Assembly (NCBI RefSeq): GCF_003073175.1
Contig: NZ_QBBX01000001.1
Coordinates: 201,836-265,835, forward strand
Origin: Peribacillus acanthi
Lineage (GTDB): Bacteria > Bacillota > Bacilli > Bacillales > DSM-1321
Length of the DNA: 64,000 nt
Direction of reading: 5' to 3'
Made by a program: the position numbers and the translations under genes. Shown one piece after another: positions 51,211 to 61,348 of the stretch (positions are counted from its first letter, which is position 1; every line of letters starts with the position of its first letter). The notes beneath the pieces were generated by a model that did no database searches, had not been told where the DNA came from, and saw nothing but the letters and a program-made list of their open reading frames with translations.

Positions 51211-53484
51211 ATGAGGAAAGTTGCTGCAAGTTTACTAGTTTTTCTGTTGTTTGCTTTTGTTTCTCAAATTCAAGCTCAATCATATAGTGATATAGATAGC
51301 CATTGGGGGAAAAAGGAAATTGAAGCCCTAATAGATGAAGGTGTCGTCTCAGGTTTTGAGGATGGAACTTTTCGTCCTTATACACAAGTGACGAGAGGTC
51401 AGTTCTTGGCATTTCTTGTCCGTGCACTTGATTTACCTGCTGGAGATTCGACTTTTCCGGATGTTCCGAGTACCAGTAGACTGTATACCGATATTTCAGC
51501 AGCTAAAAAAGCAGGTCTTATATTAGGTAATCAAGATGGACTTGCACTTGCGGACAATCCGGTTACTCGTTCAGATGTCGCGGTAATGCTAGATCGAGCT
51601 ATGCATTTAAAAGGAGACTATACTGAACGACAAACACTTACTTTCAAGGATTCTAGATTAATTGGAAAATACGCGTACGAAGCGGTAGAACGAATGACTT
51701 ATTACGGTCTAATTTCAGGAACAGCCGATAATAATTTTGCTCCTACAAAAATTGCCTCTCGCGGTGAATCTGCAGTACTGATTTACCGTATGATGGACAA
51801 GCTTAATCTATTAGGTGAAGACACGACTTCGAATCCAGATGTTAATCAAGAAGTGGTCATCAAGGTCAATGACCACCAAGATATTAAAGTAAGAATGAAC
51901 ACAAAGGGTGTACCAATTACTTACAGCAAAAGTTCTACAGTGAAGCATATTTTATCGACCGATTATCACTATTACTATCACTTGGGAAGTGCAGCTAAAC
52001 CAACAGGCACTCTACAAGTAACGTTAAGAAAGATGGATAATGGGGATACATTTGTTTTCACGAAATTTATTCATAACGGTGACACTACTTATAATGCTTC
52101 GGTAATTTTGCCATTCCAGAATTCGGATAACTATTCCGTAGCAACGTATGCATCACAAGGTACTATTGATAAGAAGCCTAATGGAACCTTTGGAGAGGAT
52201 CATACATCTCATCCAATCGGGATATTTTCGGCAAAAAGTGGCGATTCAATTACTAACGAAGTGATGTTGGGAAAAAACTATGTTTCTACAGTACGAGAGA
52301 CTCGTTATGACAATGGACATCGATCCATTATCCGTGAGTTAATAGAAGAGAGAGAAAGCTATCAAGTTATTGAAGACAAAACAACTAAAGTAATTACAGC
52401 CAACTTGAATATCTCAGTCCGTGGAAAAGCCGTTTCAGAATCATGGGCTCTTTTATCGGAAAAACCTCTGTTTAGTAACGAAGAAAAAAGAAATCAATGG
52501 TTTAAACGGACAATAAATGAATATAGGGCTATTAACAACTGGCTAACTGCAGAGGGTGCCTATACGAAACTGCCATACTCCATTGAACCATCCTACCAAA
52601 AAGGATATGGAAGAAATATCGGCCGCATCCAGGGTGGCGTTTATTTAACGGCCTACCAAGATAATAAAGAACGTTATTTTCATAACCTTGTAATTAATGC
52701 TCTCGCTGACTTAGATGTATTGTCTGACGGAGCTCTTTCAGCAGGGGAGAATCCAATATTCAAAACAGAATACACCAGTACATGGCTGAAAAAACCGTAT
52801 GGTATTACAGCGCCTTATATTGACACTCGCCTAAATGAAAATGCGGCATTGTTTTTGAAAAATTCGAGTGAGACCTTGAATATTCCTCAACTGTCAAAAG
52901 CAAATCTGCGCTATGCTGACTTCTTAGTGGAACAAAAAGCTTTAGGTAATATTATTCCTGTCACAGCATCAAGTCATTTGATTTCCGATTATTTCGGATT
53001 AAACGGCCAGACAACCAAAACGCACGTCTCGTTAAATCATGCACTTGGTGAAATGCGATTCTTACTAGAGTCGTACAAACAAACCAATGACGTTAAGTAT
53101 TTTACAACTGCTAAGCAAATCAAAGTTGCTATCGAAAAACTTCATCCAAAATGGATTCGTACAAACGGAGATCTTTGGTATTCGGTAAATAGTGAATTTA
53201 CCTTTACCGGTAATGACTATGAAAATTTAACGTTAATGGACTTATTACTAAGCCAAAATATCTTTGCTGAAACAGGCATTCCACGTAGTAAAGAATTCGA
53301 CGAGATGGTTCGCTCCAAAACAAAATATCTCGTTGAAAATAATTTGGGCATTATCCCTCCAATTGTTCAGCTGCTACAAGAGCAAGGCTTTGGAGACTTA
53401 CTACCTGGAACTTATAAAGCAAGCTCCATAAAAGAAAGTAATGAAAAACTACCAGAAGACGAACTAGATCAATTAGCTAAATAA
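51211..53484 (+). CDS. SLH-anchored protein with an alpha/alpha-toroid-like domain
   Basis: 757 residues from ATG 51211 (AGGGGAAG upstream; the ATG at 51196 overlaps that site). Signal peptide to about 23. Three SLH domains follow (YSDIDSHWGKKEIEALIDEG, FPDVPSTSRLYTDISAAKKA, FKDSRLIGKYAYEAVERMTY) to about 200. Next is a beta region (KVRMNTKGVPITYSKSSTVK), then about 420-720 a helical part with GRNIGRIQGGVYLTAYQDNK, RFLLESYKQTNDVKYFTTAK and WYSVNSEFTFTGNDYENLTL, which resembles alpha/alpha-toroid sugar enzymes such as glucuronyl C5-epimerases. Catalytic role unproven. Confidence 0.7.
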   Translation: MRKVAASLLVFLLFAFVSQIQAQSYSDIDSHWGKKEIEALIDEGVVSGFEDGTFRPYTQVTRGQFLAFLVRALDLPAGDSTFPDVPSTSRLYTDISAAKKAGLILGNQDGLALADNPVTRSDVAVMLDRAMHLKGDYTERQTLTFKDSRLIGKYAYEAVERMTYYGLISGTADNNFAPTKIASRGESAVLIYRMMDKLNLLGEDTTSNPDVNQEVVIKVNDHQDIKVRMNTKGVPITYSKSSTVKHILSTDYHYYYHLGSAAKPTGTLQVTLRKMDNGDTFVFTKFIHNGDTTYNASVILPFQNSDNYSVATYASQGTIDKKPNGTFGEDHTSHPIGIFSAKSGDSITNEVMLGKNYVSTVRETRYDNGHRSIIRELIEERESYQVIEDKTTKVITANLNISVRGKAVSESWALLSEKPLFSNEEKRNQWFKRTINEYRAINNWLTAEGAYTKLPYSIEPSYQKGYGRNIGRIQGGVYLTAYQDNKERYFHNLVINALADLDVLSDGALSAGENPIFKTEYTSTWLKKPYGITAPYIDTRLNENAALFLKNSSETLNIPQLSKANLRYADFLVEQKALGNIIPVTASSHLISDYFGLNGQTTKTHVSLNHALGEMRFLLESYKQTNDVKYFTTAKQIKVAIEKLHPKWIRTNGDLWYSVNSEFTFTGNDYENLTLMDLLLSQNIFAETGIPRSKEFDEMVRSKTKYLVENNLGIIPPIVQLLQEQGFGDLLPGTYKASSIKESNEKLPEDELDQLAK

Positions 53485-53490
53485 TAGGAA

Positions 53491-53520
53491 ATCGGGGAGT
53501 GCCAGTCACGCCCCGATTTT
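53491..53520 (+). terminator. Terminator after the SLH-toroid gene
   Basis: ATCGGGG and CCCCGAT pair around AGTGCCAGTCACG, followed by TTTTTTT. The loop is REP2-like, so it may derive from REP2. Confidence 0.75.
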
Positions 53521-53532
53521 TTTGAAGTTTTT

Positions 53533-53596
53533 GAAGTGCCTGTCACCACCCGACTTTTGTCGAATATCGACAAAAAACGGGTGGTGACAGGCACCT
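53533..53596. repeat. Head-to-head REP2 pair
   Basis: AGTGCCTGTCACCACCCGAC, TTTTGTCGAATATCGACAAAA, and the inverted CGGGTGGTGACAGGCACC. The two units face each other and form one long hairpin. Confidence 0.88.
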
Positions 53597-53680
53597 TATT
53601 ATTCCTTTAAAATAAATACATATACCCATCACGATCTTCATATATTTTGAGAATGTAAGTTTGATAAGGGAGAGTGTAGG

Positions 53681-54961
53681 ATGAAGTTCGTTAAAAAAAG
53701 AATTACGAGTTTGGTTTTAGTTTTTTCATTGCTTTTATCCATCATTGTGCCGGGAGTATCTGCAAATGGCTTAGCATCCATTCGGTACTTGGCTTTAGGA
53801 GATTCGCTAGCAGCAGGTATGACTCCTCAAAAAGAAATAAGTAGTGGATATTCAGATTTAACAGCAGCATATATGAAAGAGCAAGGTGCCTTATCTACAT
53901 ACTCAAAGGAGTTTGCGGTTCCAGGTTACAAAACTGACAATGTTTTAAACGACCTTTTAACAAAACCGGAACTTCAAGAGGCTGTAAAAGCATCGAACCT
54001 CATTACCATTTCAGCTGGTGCAAATGACTTACTAAAGGAAGCTAAAATGGATATTGAGAAAAAAACATTAACGATCGATTCAGCTAAAGTTCTTCCGACA
54101 TTACAATCGATTTCTAAAAACTATGCTGCTATTCTCCAAACCATCAAAGAATTGAACCCTCAAGCGAAAGTATATGTGATGGGATACTATTTTCCTTTTC
54201 CATATCTTGCAGATAGCCAGAAGCCCCAATTAATCCAACTTGCCAAGACTCTTAACTTAGCCATCGACAGCATGGTAACTTCACAAGGAGCGACATTTGT
54301 CTCTGTATATGAAAAATTCGGAGATGATCCAAAACAATATTTGCCAAACCCAATGGATATTCATCCTAATATAGAGGGCTACCAAGCAATGAGTGATGCT
54401 TTGCTAACTAGCATTGCTAAAACGAAGCCGAAAGCTAATGATATTCCAAGTGATTATTGGGCAAAGAAAGAATTAGAACTCTTAATAGCTAATAATCTAC
54501 TAACACTAGATGATAAAGGAAATGTCTATCCAGAAAAGCCAATCACTAGAGCAGAAGTTGCAGATATTCTCTATAAATCGATTCCAATGACAAAATCCAT
54601 ACCGCAAAATCCAGGGTATCAAGATGTTCCAGAGACACACCCGGCCTACATGGCTATTGCTAAACTTACGGAAGCAGGGATTTTCTCAAAAAGTGAAAAA
54701 TTCAATCCGGATTCCTCTCTAACAAGGGTTCAAGCTGCAAAGGTTCTAACTCTAGCCTTTCAATTAAAAGGAGATGGTAAAGTACCTTCTTTTAAAGATA
54801 TCAATGCTAAATATTGGGGAACTCCATTTATTAATGCTGTTTCAACTCATAAACTAATGCTTGGCTATAAGAACGGAAAATTTGGTTTGCACGATCCTAT
54901 AAATCGAGCTCAGTTTGCCGTAATTGTAGTGAGGGCACAAGCTACTATATTAACAAAATAA
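53681..54961 (+). CDS. SGNH/GDSL hydrolase with three C-terminal SLH domains
   Basis: 426 residues after AAGGGAGAG. Signal peptide to about 28 (SLVLVFSLLLSIIVPGVSA). SGNH catalytic blocks: Ser in ALGDSLAAGM (block I), Gly in the PGYKTDN region, Asn in SAGANDLL (block III), and D-x-x-H in PMDIHPNIEGYQ (block V). SLH domains at about 260-426 (PSDYWAKKELELLIANNLL, VPETHPAYMAIAKLTEAGIF, INAKYWGTPFINAVSTHKLM). A lipase/esterase/deacetylase held at the S-layer. Acts on lipids, teichoic acid or acetylated glycans. Confidence 0.92.
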   Translation: MKFVKKRITSLVLVFSLLLSIIVPGVSANGLASIRYLALGDSLAAGMTPQKEISSGYSDLTAAYMKEQGALSTYSKEFAVPGYKTDNVLNDLLTKPELQEAVKASNLITISAGANDLLKEAKMDIEKKTLTIDSAKVLPTLQSISKNYAAILQTIKELNPQAKVYVMGYYFPFPYLADSQKPQLIQLAKTLNLAIDSMVTSQGATFVSVYEKFGDDPKQYLPNPMDIHPNIEGYQAMSDALLTSIAKTKPKANDIPSDYWAKKELELLIANNLLTLDDKGNVYPEKPITRAEVADILYKSIPMTKSIPQNPGYQDVPETHPAYMAIAKLTEAGIFSKSEKFNPDSSLTRVQAAKVLTLAFQLKGDGKVPSFKDINAKYWGTPFINAVSTHKLMLGYKNGKFGLHDPINRAQFAVIVVRAQATILTK

Positions 54962-54971
54962 GATTATATTG

Positions 54972-54999
54972 ATAACCAGGACTGTTTTAGTTCTGGTTA
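54972..54999 (+). terminator. Terminator after the SGNH gene
   Basis: AACCAGGAC and GTTCTGGTT pair around TGTTTTA, followed by ATTAT. Confidence 0.7.
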
Positions 55000-55361
55000 T
55001 TATGATTTGTGGGTATCTGAATGATAAACAAAGAAAATTGGAACTTCAAAGGAGCTATTACCAGCTAAGAAACTATATTTCTCTCCTCGACTAGATCTCA
55101 AATAAAAGTACGTAAGATTGCAGAAGCTTGTTTATATAAATGGATAGGGTCTAATTTTTATTTTGAAAAGCAAAAGTATGGAAAGAAAAGATAAAATTTT
55201 CCCCTAGTGTGTGGGATTTTCTAATAAAATGGGAAAGACTTAGCGACTAAAAAGTGTTTTAACTTTTGGAGATGTAGATTATTCGAAGCAGGTTTTAAAC
55301 AGAGGCGATGAGAAGGCGGTGAGAAAAGGTCCTGGAGTTTCAATACCACTCTATCTAAGAA
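55000..55361. other. Stretch without a supported gene
   Basis: About 360 bases between convergent genes. No ORF, hairpin or repeat that I can support. Confidence 0.6.
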
Positions 55362-55556
55362 CTAATACTGTAGTTTAAATTCATTGTTATTCATTTGTTT
55401 TTGTACGAGCTCCATCACTTCTTCCTGGAACTCTTCTTCAGTTATTACATTCAATAATATAGCACGAACTAGTTCGGAATGCTGACTAGTAATTTCATAA
55501 CCTTCAAGTTGTAGTGAAGCCTTTGCTTGCTGCATCGCTTTTTGAATATTTTGCAT
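55362..55556 (-). CDS. VbhA-like antitoxin-type protein (orphan)
   Basis: 64 residues. The motif SLQLEG fits the [S/T]xxxE[G/N] inhibitory helix of Fic-toxin antitoxins such as VbhA, placed as usual in an N-terminal helix (QQAKASLQLEGYEI). The rest (SELVRAILLNVITEEEFQEE) matches the second helix with its T-x-E-E-F. No Fic-domain toxin is seen in the window. It may regulate a distant Fic protein, or be domesticated. The ribosome site is weak but present. Confidence 0.6.
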   Translation of the reverse strand: MQNIQKAMQQAKASLQLEGYEITSQHSELVRAILLNVITEEEFQEEVMELVQKQMNNNEFKLQY

Positions 55557-55639
55557 AGGTTGTCCTTCTAGGTGGTTTCAGGCTTGGTTAAGGACAGAGA
55601 GATTAATAATCTCTGTCCTTACTTGAGAGAGCACTCCAG

Positions 55640-55900
55640 TTATGTGAAAAAATCCTTTACTAACAGATCATCCTTAAATGAATCCTCTTCGTCATTGTCA
55701 TTTACCGTTTGACTACATTTCGGGCAATCAACGTACGTATCATTTGTGTGAAAGCCTACATACCCATGTGTACATTCTTGAATGCCCCAAATCGTTTCCC
55801 ATTCGATATCAAAGTTATAATCACAATGCTTACAATAGAAGGAACAGGTTGCGAAATCTTCTTTCTTCTTTTTTGTTACTGGTTTTCTTTTTCTACCCAA
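55640..55900 (-). CDS. Zinc-ribbon-like hypothetical protein
   Basis: 86 residues. A basic start (GRKRKPVTKKKKEDF), then CSFYCKHCDYNF and YVDCPKCSQTV give two CxxC knuckles about 35 residues apart, a rubredoxin-like zinc site. Acidic C-terminus. It lies 20 bases after the HEAT/SEC-C gene and is likely co-transcribed with it. Confidence 0.65.
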   Translation of the reverse strand: MGRKRKPVTKKKKEDFATCSFYCKHCDYNFDIEWETIWGIQECTHGYVGFHTNDTYVDCPKCSQTVNDNDEEDSFKDDLLVKDFFT

Positions 55901-55920
55901 TGTGCTCTACCTTTCTAATC

Positions 55921-57090
55921 TTACAAACAACATTTTTTATATTTCTTGCCACTGCCACAAGGACAAGGGTCATTTCTACCTACTGTTTCTTTAATTCCTG
56001 CTGGTGGTGCAGCTACCATGTGCTGTTGTAAATCCTCTAGTCTTCTATCTTCTGCTAATAAGTTCATTCTCAAATTATTCAAATATGGCTTATCAATCTT
56101 ATTTAAGATTAGATTGACGTAAAGAGGTTCTTCGAGATCGAGCAGTGATTTATCATACCCATTCTGAAGCATGTTCTCGACTAATGGAATTGCTTCCACA
56201 GATAAATGTTGGCACAAGGCATCTGCTATCAGTGTTTGGATGGATTTGTTGGTAGTATGCGAAAATAGTCGAAGTAAAGCTTCATGAGCGGACTTTGACT
56301 TGATTTTTCCTAGTATATCTATTGTGTAAAAATAAGAATTTTCATTGAAGGCAATCTGTTCAACTTGATTGACTACAGCGTCAGTACCAATCTTAATCAA
56401 TGCTTTCATTGCCTCTTCATGTGCAAGATAATCATCTACTTGACAGAGAATATCGACTAATTCTGTAATCATGTTCTCATTTCGTAGTTCACCAATTAAA
56501 TAAATCATAAATATTCCTTCAAATGAAAGGAAGTTATTTTGATTTAATTTACTTTGGAGTCCATTTTCCAACTTCACATCTAGATTTTCTCCACGACTTA
56601 GTAACTCATCCATCATCCTTTTTGCTAAAGAAAAATTCTCAGGCTGATGTCCGTTTTCATCTAAATACTGCGCAAGTTCGATTAACTCCAAAGATAATTG
56701 CTTATTGTCGAGCGATTTCATTTTTTCAAGAGACTCTAAAAAACCTCTATTAATATATTCAGGTAGTTCATTCCGATAGCTTAAGAGAAGGTTTGTGCTA
56801 GCATTCAACAGCAGCTTAGCGTACCAATGTTTGTTCTCTAGCTTCGGTTCGGATTCAAATCTTTTGATGATTTCTTTAAGTCCAGCTTCGCTTATAGGGA
56901 GAAAATCGATATGGGGAAGAATGGTCACTCTATTTTTGTTTTTTAAGCCAATGTCGACTCCTTTTAAAGCTGTTAAGAGAGTATCCGTTTTTAGAAGATA
57001 GCTATCTTTTAATATTCTCACAGCATACTGTTGAACGAATTGATCTTCATTCAACAGAGCTTGTTCCATTCTTTCAAGAAAATTGGTCAT
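55921..57090 (-). CDS. HEAT-repeat protein with C-terminal SEC-C zinc motif
   Basis: 389 residues from ATG 57090 (AAAGGA upstream; an upstream frame extension to 57150 is unlikely). Helical repeats of HEAT type fill the first 330 residues (EEAMKALIKIGTDAVVNQVE, SAHEALLRLFSHTTNKSIQT, IADALCQHLSVEAIPLVENM). The end, GRNDPCPCGSGKKYKKCC, is the SEC-C metal-binding tail known from SecA and many unrelated proteins. Probably a scaffold that binds a protein or nucleic acid. Confidence 0.8.
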   Translation of the reverse strand: MTNFLERMEQALLNEDQFVQQYAVRILKDSYLLKTDTLLTALKGVDIGLKNKNRVTILPHIDFLPISEAGLKEIIKRFESEPKLENKHWYAKLLLNASTNLLLSYRNELPEYINRGFLESLEKMKSLDNKQLSLELIELAQYLDENGHQPENFSLAKRMMDELLSRGENLDVKLENGLQSKLNQNNFLSFEGIFMIYLIGELRNENMITELVDILCQVDDYLAHEEAMKALIKIGTDAVVNQVEQIAFNENSYFYTIDILGKIKSKSAHEALLRLFSHTTNKSIQTLIADALCQHLSVEAIPLVENMLQNGYDKSLLDLEEPLYVNLILNKIDKPYLNNLRMNLLAEDRRLEDLQQHMVAAPPAGIKETVGRNDPCPCGSGKKYKKCCL

Positions 57091-57261
57091 ACGGTTTAAT
57101 CCTTTCGATCTTGTTTCTATTAGTGTACCGAGAATTATATTAAGTGTCATCTATTCAAAGTAAGTATTGTTCATACAGATGTAAACAAATTGGAAAGATG
57201 ATAGAAATTCTAATCATGAAATATGGGTGATATAATAGGGTAATTGAAGGAGTTGATAAAA

Positions 57262-57585
57262 ATGGACGAAAAGCGCTTAGATCGTATGGAAGAGATGCTA
57301 ACGAATTTAATTACAATGGTTAGCGATATAAGAAGCGAATTAGCAGAATTCAGAAAAGAAATGAAGGATTTCAAAGAAGATATGGTCCAATTCAATTATG
57401 AATTCAAAAACATTGGATTAAAAAAAGATACATTGGATTCCGCAGACGAAAAGTACAGCTTACGTAAACAGACCGGGAAGAATTTTGATGATTTTACCAA
57501 TGTTCTTACCGAAATGCGAGGAGTTCAAGAACTTACTTGGGAAAAGGCGATTAGAAATGAGAGAGAAATTGCTAAACTAAATTGA
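57262..57585 (+). CDS. Coiled-coil hypothetical protein
   Basis: 107 residues from ATG 57262 (GAAGGAG upstream). A long coiled coil about 1-50 (DRMEEMLTNLITMVSDIRSE, LAEFRKEMKDFKEDMVQF), then a charged, helical end. No membrane segment. Monocistronic. Not recognised. Confidence 0.65.
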   Translation: MDEKRLDRMEEMLTNLITMVSDIRSELAEFRKEMKDFKEDMVQFNYEFKNIGLKKDTLDSADEKYSLRKQTGKNFDDFTNVLTEMRGVQELTWEKAIRNEREIAKLN

Positions 57586-57689
57586 CGTCTTGATTTTGTA
57601 GCTTCAAAATAAACCCTCATATTAGAAGGCCGCTTACTCCTCACGTTTAAATTTTTCCTCTTTGGATGTAGAGAACCATTATGAATCAT

Positions 57690-57721
57690 CATAACCTGTG
57701 GTCGATTGCCACAGGTTATGT
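57690..57721. terminator. Bidirectional terminator
   Basis: ATAACCTGTGG and CCACAGGTTAT pair around TCGATTG between convergent genes. Confidence 0.8.
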
Positions 57722-57726
57722 CATTT

Positions 57727-60045
57727 TCAAAACAACCTCATTTGTTCTGAGCTGTTTTTATCTTTTCCTTCTATTTTATATCCCATCGTTATATAACCAG
57801 TCATTCGTTTTTCAAACATCGTTTTCAACATGGAAATATGATGATCGACATAATCATACACTCTAACTTCTTGTTTATTTGGGTGTACTCGATGTAATCG
57901 GCCTACATATTGTTGCAGTTTTCCTTTCCAGGAGATCGGCATGGCGAGAAATAGTGTATCTAATCTAGAATCGTCGAAGCCTTCACCAATGTATTTTCCA
58001 CTAGCAATAATCAGTCTTTCTGCATCATCGGGAATTTCTGCAAGTCTCTCCAATTCTATTCTTTGTTCTTTTTTAGACATGCTGCCAGAAAGAGTGATAA
58101 TATTTTTTGCAAATCCTCTAAACATGGACTTTAATTCATTTAAATGATCAATTCGTTCAGTTAAAATCATAGGAGATCTTCCTGCGTCCAGCTCTTTTAG
58201 TACATCATTAAACAATTGTTGATTTCTCCCGTTATCAGTAGACATTTGCTGATAAAGTTCCTGAATGCTTGACGAATTTGATGTGAAATTTGTTTTTCTC
58301 TGAAGCAGCTTGTGAGTAAAAGGAAGTACCTTTGCTTGTGTTTTCGCATCCACCTTATATCGAATTGGTCCGCATTGCATAAAGATTATAGGTTGCAGAC
58401 CATCTTTACGGATCGGAGTTGCAGTTAATCCGTGTACATATTTTGCTCGAATTTGTTTTAAGATTTTTTCAAAGCTAAAGGCTGATATGTGGTGGCATTC
58501 ATCCACAATGACTTGTCCGTATTGAGTAATGAAGGATTTAAGTTCTCCTTTATATCATAGGCTCTGCATGGTCGCTACATCGATTTTTCCTGTGATTTTA
58601 CTTTTTCCTCCACCAATTTGTCCAATTTCACTTGGGGGAACGTTGAGAAAAGCCGATAGTCTTTCAATCCATTGATGAAGAAGTTGTTTACGATCTACGA
58701 TTATTAAGGTATTTGTTTTTCTTCTTGCAATAAGAGCGGCAGCCGTTACTGTTTTCCCAAATCCAGTGGTTGCGGATATTATACCATTTGAATGATTGAA
58801 TAGTTCTGAAACGGCATCTACTTGTTGGGAGGTAAGTTGTCCATTAAAAGAAACTTCAAAATTCTTTCCCTCATAGGTATTGTCCTTCATATTAATTTTA
58901 ATCGCTTGCTCGCTTGCTAGTTTTTGCAAGCTTTCAAAACACCCTCTTGGAAAAATAATATGGTTCTCATTTTCATCATAGCAGCTTATTAATCTGGAAA
59001 TTCCGTAAGTAGACATCCTTTTTTTCTGAGCTTTATAATATTCTGGATTATTGAATGTCGCCAGATTCATAATTTTTGCATAGAGGAATGGAGGTATTTC
59101 TTCTTTATTTATATAGATGCCATTTTTAAGAGTGACATTGATGTCTATAGGATTATTATCAGTAGTTTCAATGACTTGGGGCTGGGATTTGGAATCCATC
59201 ATTACTCTCTCAATGTCTCTTTTTGATATTTTTTCCACAGAGGATAGATACATCCATTGATCTGGATAAGGAGTAAACGATTCATCTACAAACACACTAT
59301 TGCCTTGCTTCTTTGCATGAAGATGCAAAGGAAGTGCAATGAGATTTCCGAAGCCTCCTTTAGGAAGGGTATCTTGATTTGGAATCATCCGATCAAAAGA
59401 ATCCAGCCCAACTTCATTTCTCTTTTCTAAAGTTTTGGATAGTAAGATTGTTCCTAGTTTTCTAGCAAGTTTAGCCGGGATGTTTTCATTAAAGAACATC
59501 CATACATGTGCACAGTTACCAGATTGGGAGCGTTCGATATGAATTGGGATTCTATAAGCCTTGCAAATTTCAGCAAAAGCTAGAACGTCCTTCTGCCAGT
59601 TTTGTTTATCAAAATCTAATGCCAAAAAGGAACAAGTTTCATCTTGATACATGGGATAGATGCCGATAGAAATATCCCCTTTGAGATGATTAAACAGGAC
59701 CTGGTCTGTTAAGGGTGATAACTGTCTATGCTGACACTGAATACATTTGATTTCAGGCTTCTTGCAAATCGGTTTTTGCCACTCTAAATCACAAGCTGTC
59801 GTATACCCCTTCTTCCCATCCTGTGACATCCACTTTTTTGCGAATGCATCCGTTCTTCCCTTGAATAGAGATTGTATTAGCTTAATTTTTTCTTGAGGTA
59901 GGGAACGGTTAGTAAGGAGTGAATTCTTGACATGAACGTTGGAAGAAGATTTGCGGTTATTCATCATAGCAGCAAGAAGTTTTTTAAGATATTCATTTTC
60001 CTTTTTGAGAGAGTGTAACTCATTATGTAAGTTTTCAATATTCAC
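57727..60045 (-). pseudogene. TOTE-type primase-helicase (AEP plus SF2 helicase) with an in-frame stop
   Basis: About 772 codons from GTG 60045 (GAGG upstream). The frame runs back to 60081, but those codons are a REP2 element. N-terminus: coiled coil (LHNELHSLKKENEYLKKLL). About 85-300: a TOTE-type archaeo-eukaryotic primase domain with a Cys knuckle (KCIQCQH), SFLALDFDKQNW (the DxD-type metal site) and the RSQSGNCAHVWMFF strand. About 410-770: SF2 helicase with SATTGFGKTVTAA (Walker A), VIVDECHH, LTATP, IASGKYIGEGFDD and QYVGRLHR. A TGA at 58555-58557, in frame between Walker A and DECH, splits it; the reading on both sides is intact (ATMQSL, then YKGELKSFITQYGQVIVDEC). One substitution would restore the gene. 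Confidence 0.85.
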
Positions 60046-60065
60046 TATAGGAACCTCGAAGTTTG

Positions 60066-60106
60066 GGGTGCCTGTCACCACCCGGAATTTGTTGAGTTTT
60101 GTCGAA
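60066..60106 (+). repeat. REP2 element
   Basis: GGTGCCTGTCACCACCCGG, then AATTTGTTGAGTTTTGTCGAA. On the minus strand it is just before the primase-helicase start. Confidence 0.85.
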
Positions 60107-60149
60107 AATACTAAATAGGACAGAGGGTTTTAGTCTCTGTCCTATATAT

Positions 60150-60494
60150 TTACCACATTTGATCCGACGGAATGTAAAAGCACATTTCATAATTTGTGTT
60201 GTATGGGTTTTTATATATAGAAATTTCCCAACCTGAATCTATATAGGTTACTTTGTAATTGCTTTCGGTGCACATTTTATTTACATGTTCTTTAAAGACT
60301 TCCATATTGATGATACCCACTTTGTAGGTAGTTATCGCAATTAAACCTTCAATCTCTTTTTCGGTTGTCAGTTTTTTCGTAGCTACAAAATAGGTATCTT
60401 TCGTTAGAGTAACGCCGTCTCTCGTACTACCTTGTAATCCTTTAACCCAATACATGACAAGGTTTTTTGGATTAGTTTTACTCCAAAAAGACAT
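60150..60494 (-). CDS. Hypothetical protein
   Basis: 114 residues, no signal peptide; alpha/beta composition with strands such as GVTLTKDTYFVATKKLT, YKVTYIDSGWEISIYKN, NYEMCFYIPSDQMW. No motif known to me. It has a poor ribosome site and lies between the secreted SH3-like protein and the primase-helicase. Confidence 0.55.
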   Translation of the reverse strand: MSFWSKTNPKNLVMYWVKGLQGSTRDGVTLTKDTYFVATKKLTTEKEIEGLIAITTYKVGIINMEVFKEHVNKMCTESNYKVTYIDSGWEISIYKNPYNTNYEMCFYIPSDQMW

Positions 60495-60544
60495 GTTTCC
60501 TATTTTTCCGCCATTGAAATCGTTATAACTAACATTTTGGACAC

Positions 60545-61084
60545 TTAAATCATATTGAGCGCCATGCTTACTTCCAAATCATAGTATTCTTTTTCAACTT
60601 CATTAAGTTTTGAAATATCAATTACAGGTATTGGATCGGCCACTGGCTTTGTATTTTCTTCATTTTTAGTGACTGGTTTAGAAGGTTCTTGGTTTTTAGG
60701 TGGAGCTGGTTTATTTGTTGAAACAGCCCCTATTGGTTTGTTGATTTGATCTAATAGGGCCTTTGGAATCACCGCATATTTAACTGCTCCAGAATGTTTA
60801 ACGAACTTCCCCTGTCCTAATTGATATAACCCAATTCCTTTTGAAAAGACGCCAAATTCCTGTCCTTTCTTTGCTTTCTGTACAATTCCTATTTTTCCTT
60901 TAGAATCTTTCTTTTGAATGAATGTTTCTTTTACTATAGTAATTTTTTTGATCATACCTTTTTGCACTTTTACTTTTCCAAACATCACATCTTTGCTTGT
61001 TGCAGCTACGGAAACAGGAGTTAACACACTAATGAATAGCAAAAAAGCTGTCACTAAAATAAATCTGGTTTTGATTTTTCTCAT
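60545..61084 (-). CDS. Secreted SH3-like protein with proline-rich tail
   Basis: 179 residues. Signal peptide to about 28 (FILVTAFLLFISVLTPVSVAA). About 35-105 is a beta-rich segment that might be SH3-like (VKVQKGMIKKITIVKETFIQ, GIGLYQLGQGKFVKHSGAVK). A Pro/Lys linker (NKPAPPKNQEPSKPVTKNEE) and a short helical end follow. Probably cell-wall-associated; no catalytic motif. Confidence 0.6.
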   Translation of the reverse strand: MRKIKTRFILVTAFLLFISVLTPVSVAATSKDVMFGKVKVQKGMIKKITIVKETFIQKKDSKGKIGIVQKAKKGQEFGVFSKGIGLYQLGQGKFVKHSGAVKYAVIPKALLDQINKPIGAVSTNKPAPPKNQEPSKPVTKNEENTKPVADPIPVIDISKLNEVEKEYYDLEVSMALNMI

Positions 61085-61202
61085 AGTTGAACTCGATTCT
61101 CTAGTAAATTAAAAATCCTTTAGTAATTTACCAAAATATTCTTATGTAGGTAGTATTTTAATAGTGATTTGAGAGATAAAATAATTCGAAATGAAAGGCT
61201 TT

Positions 61203-61232
61203 TCGACAAATTACGGGTGGTGACAGGCACCT
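61203..61232 (-). repeat. Inverted REP2 element
   Basis: TTCGACAAATTACGGGTGGTGACAGGCACC is the reverse complement of the standard unit; it lies between divergent genes. Confidence 0.85.
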
Positions 61233-61348
61233 TATACTTAATAAAATCTAACAAAATATTTACATTTTTTAGGTGACTTCCAAACTATGATTATGCTACT
61301 ATGAATAGGCTGCTGAATTTTTTGAATAGTATCAAAGGGGGAAGTATT

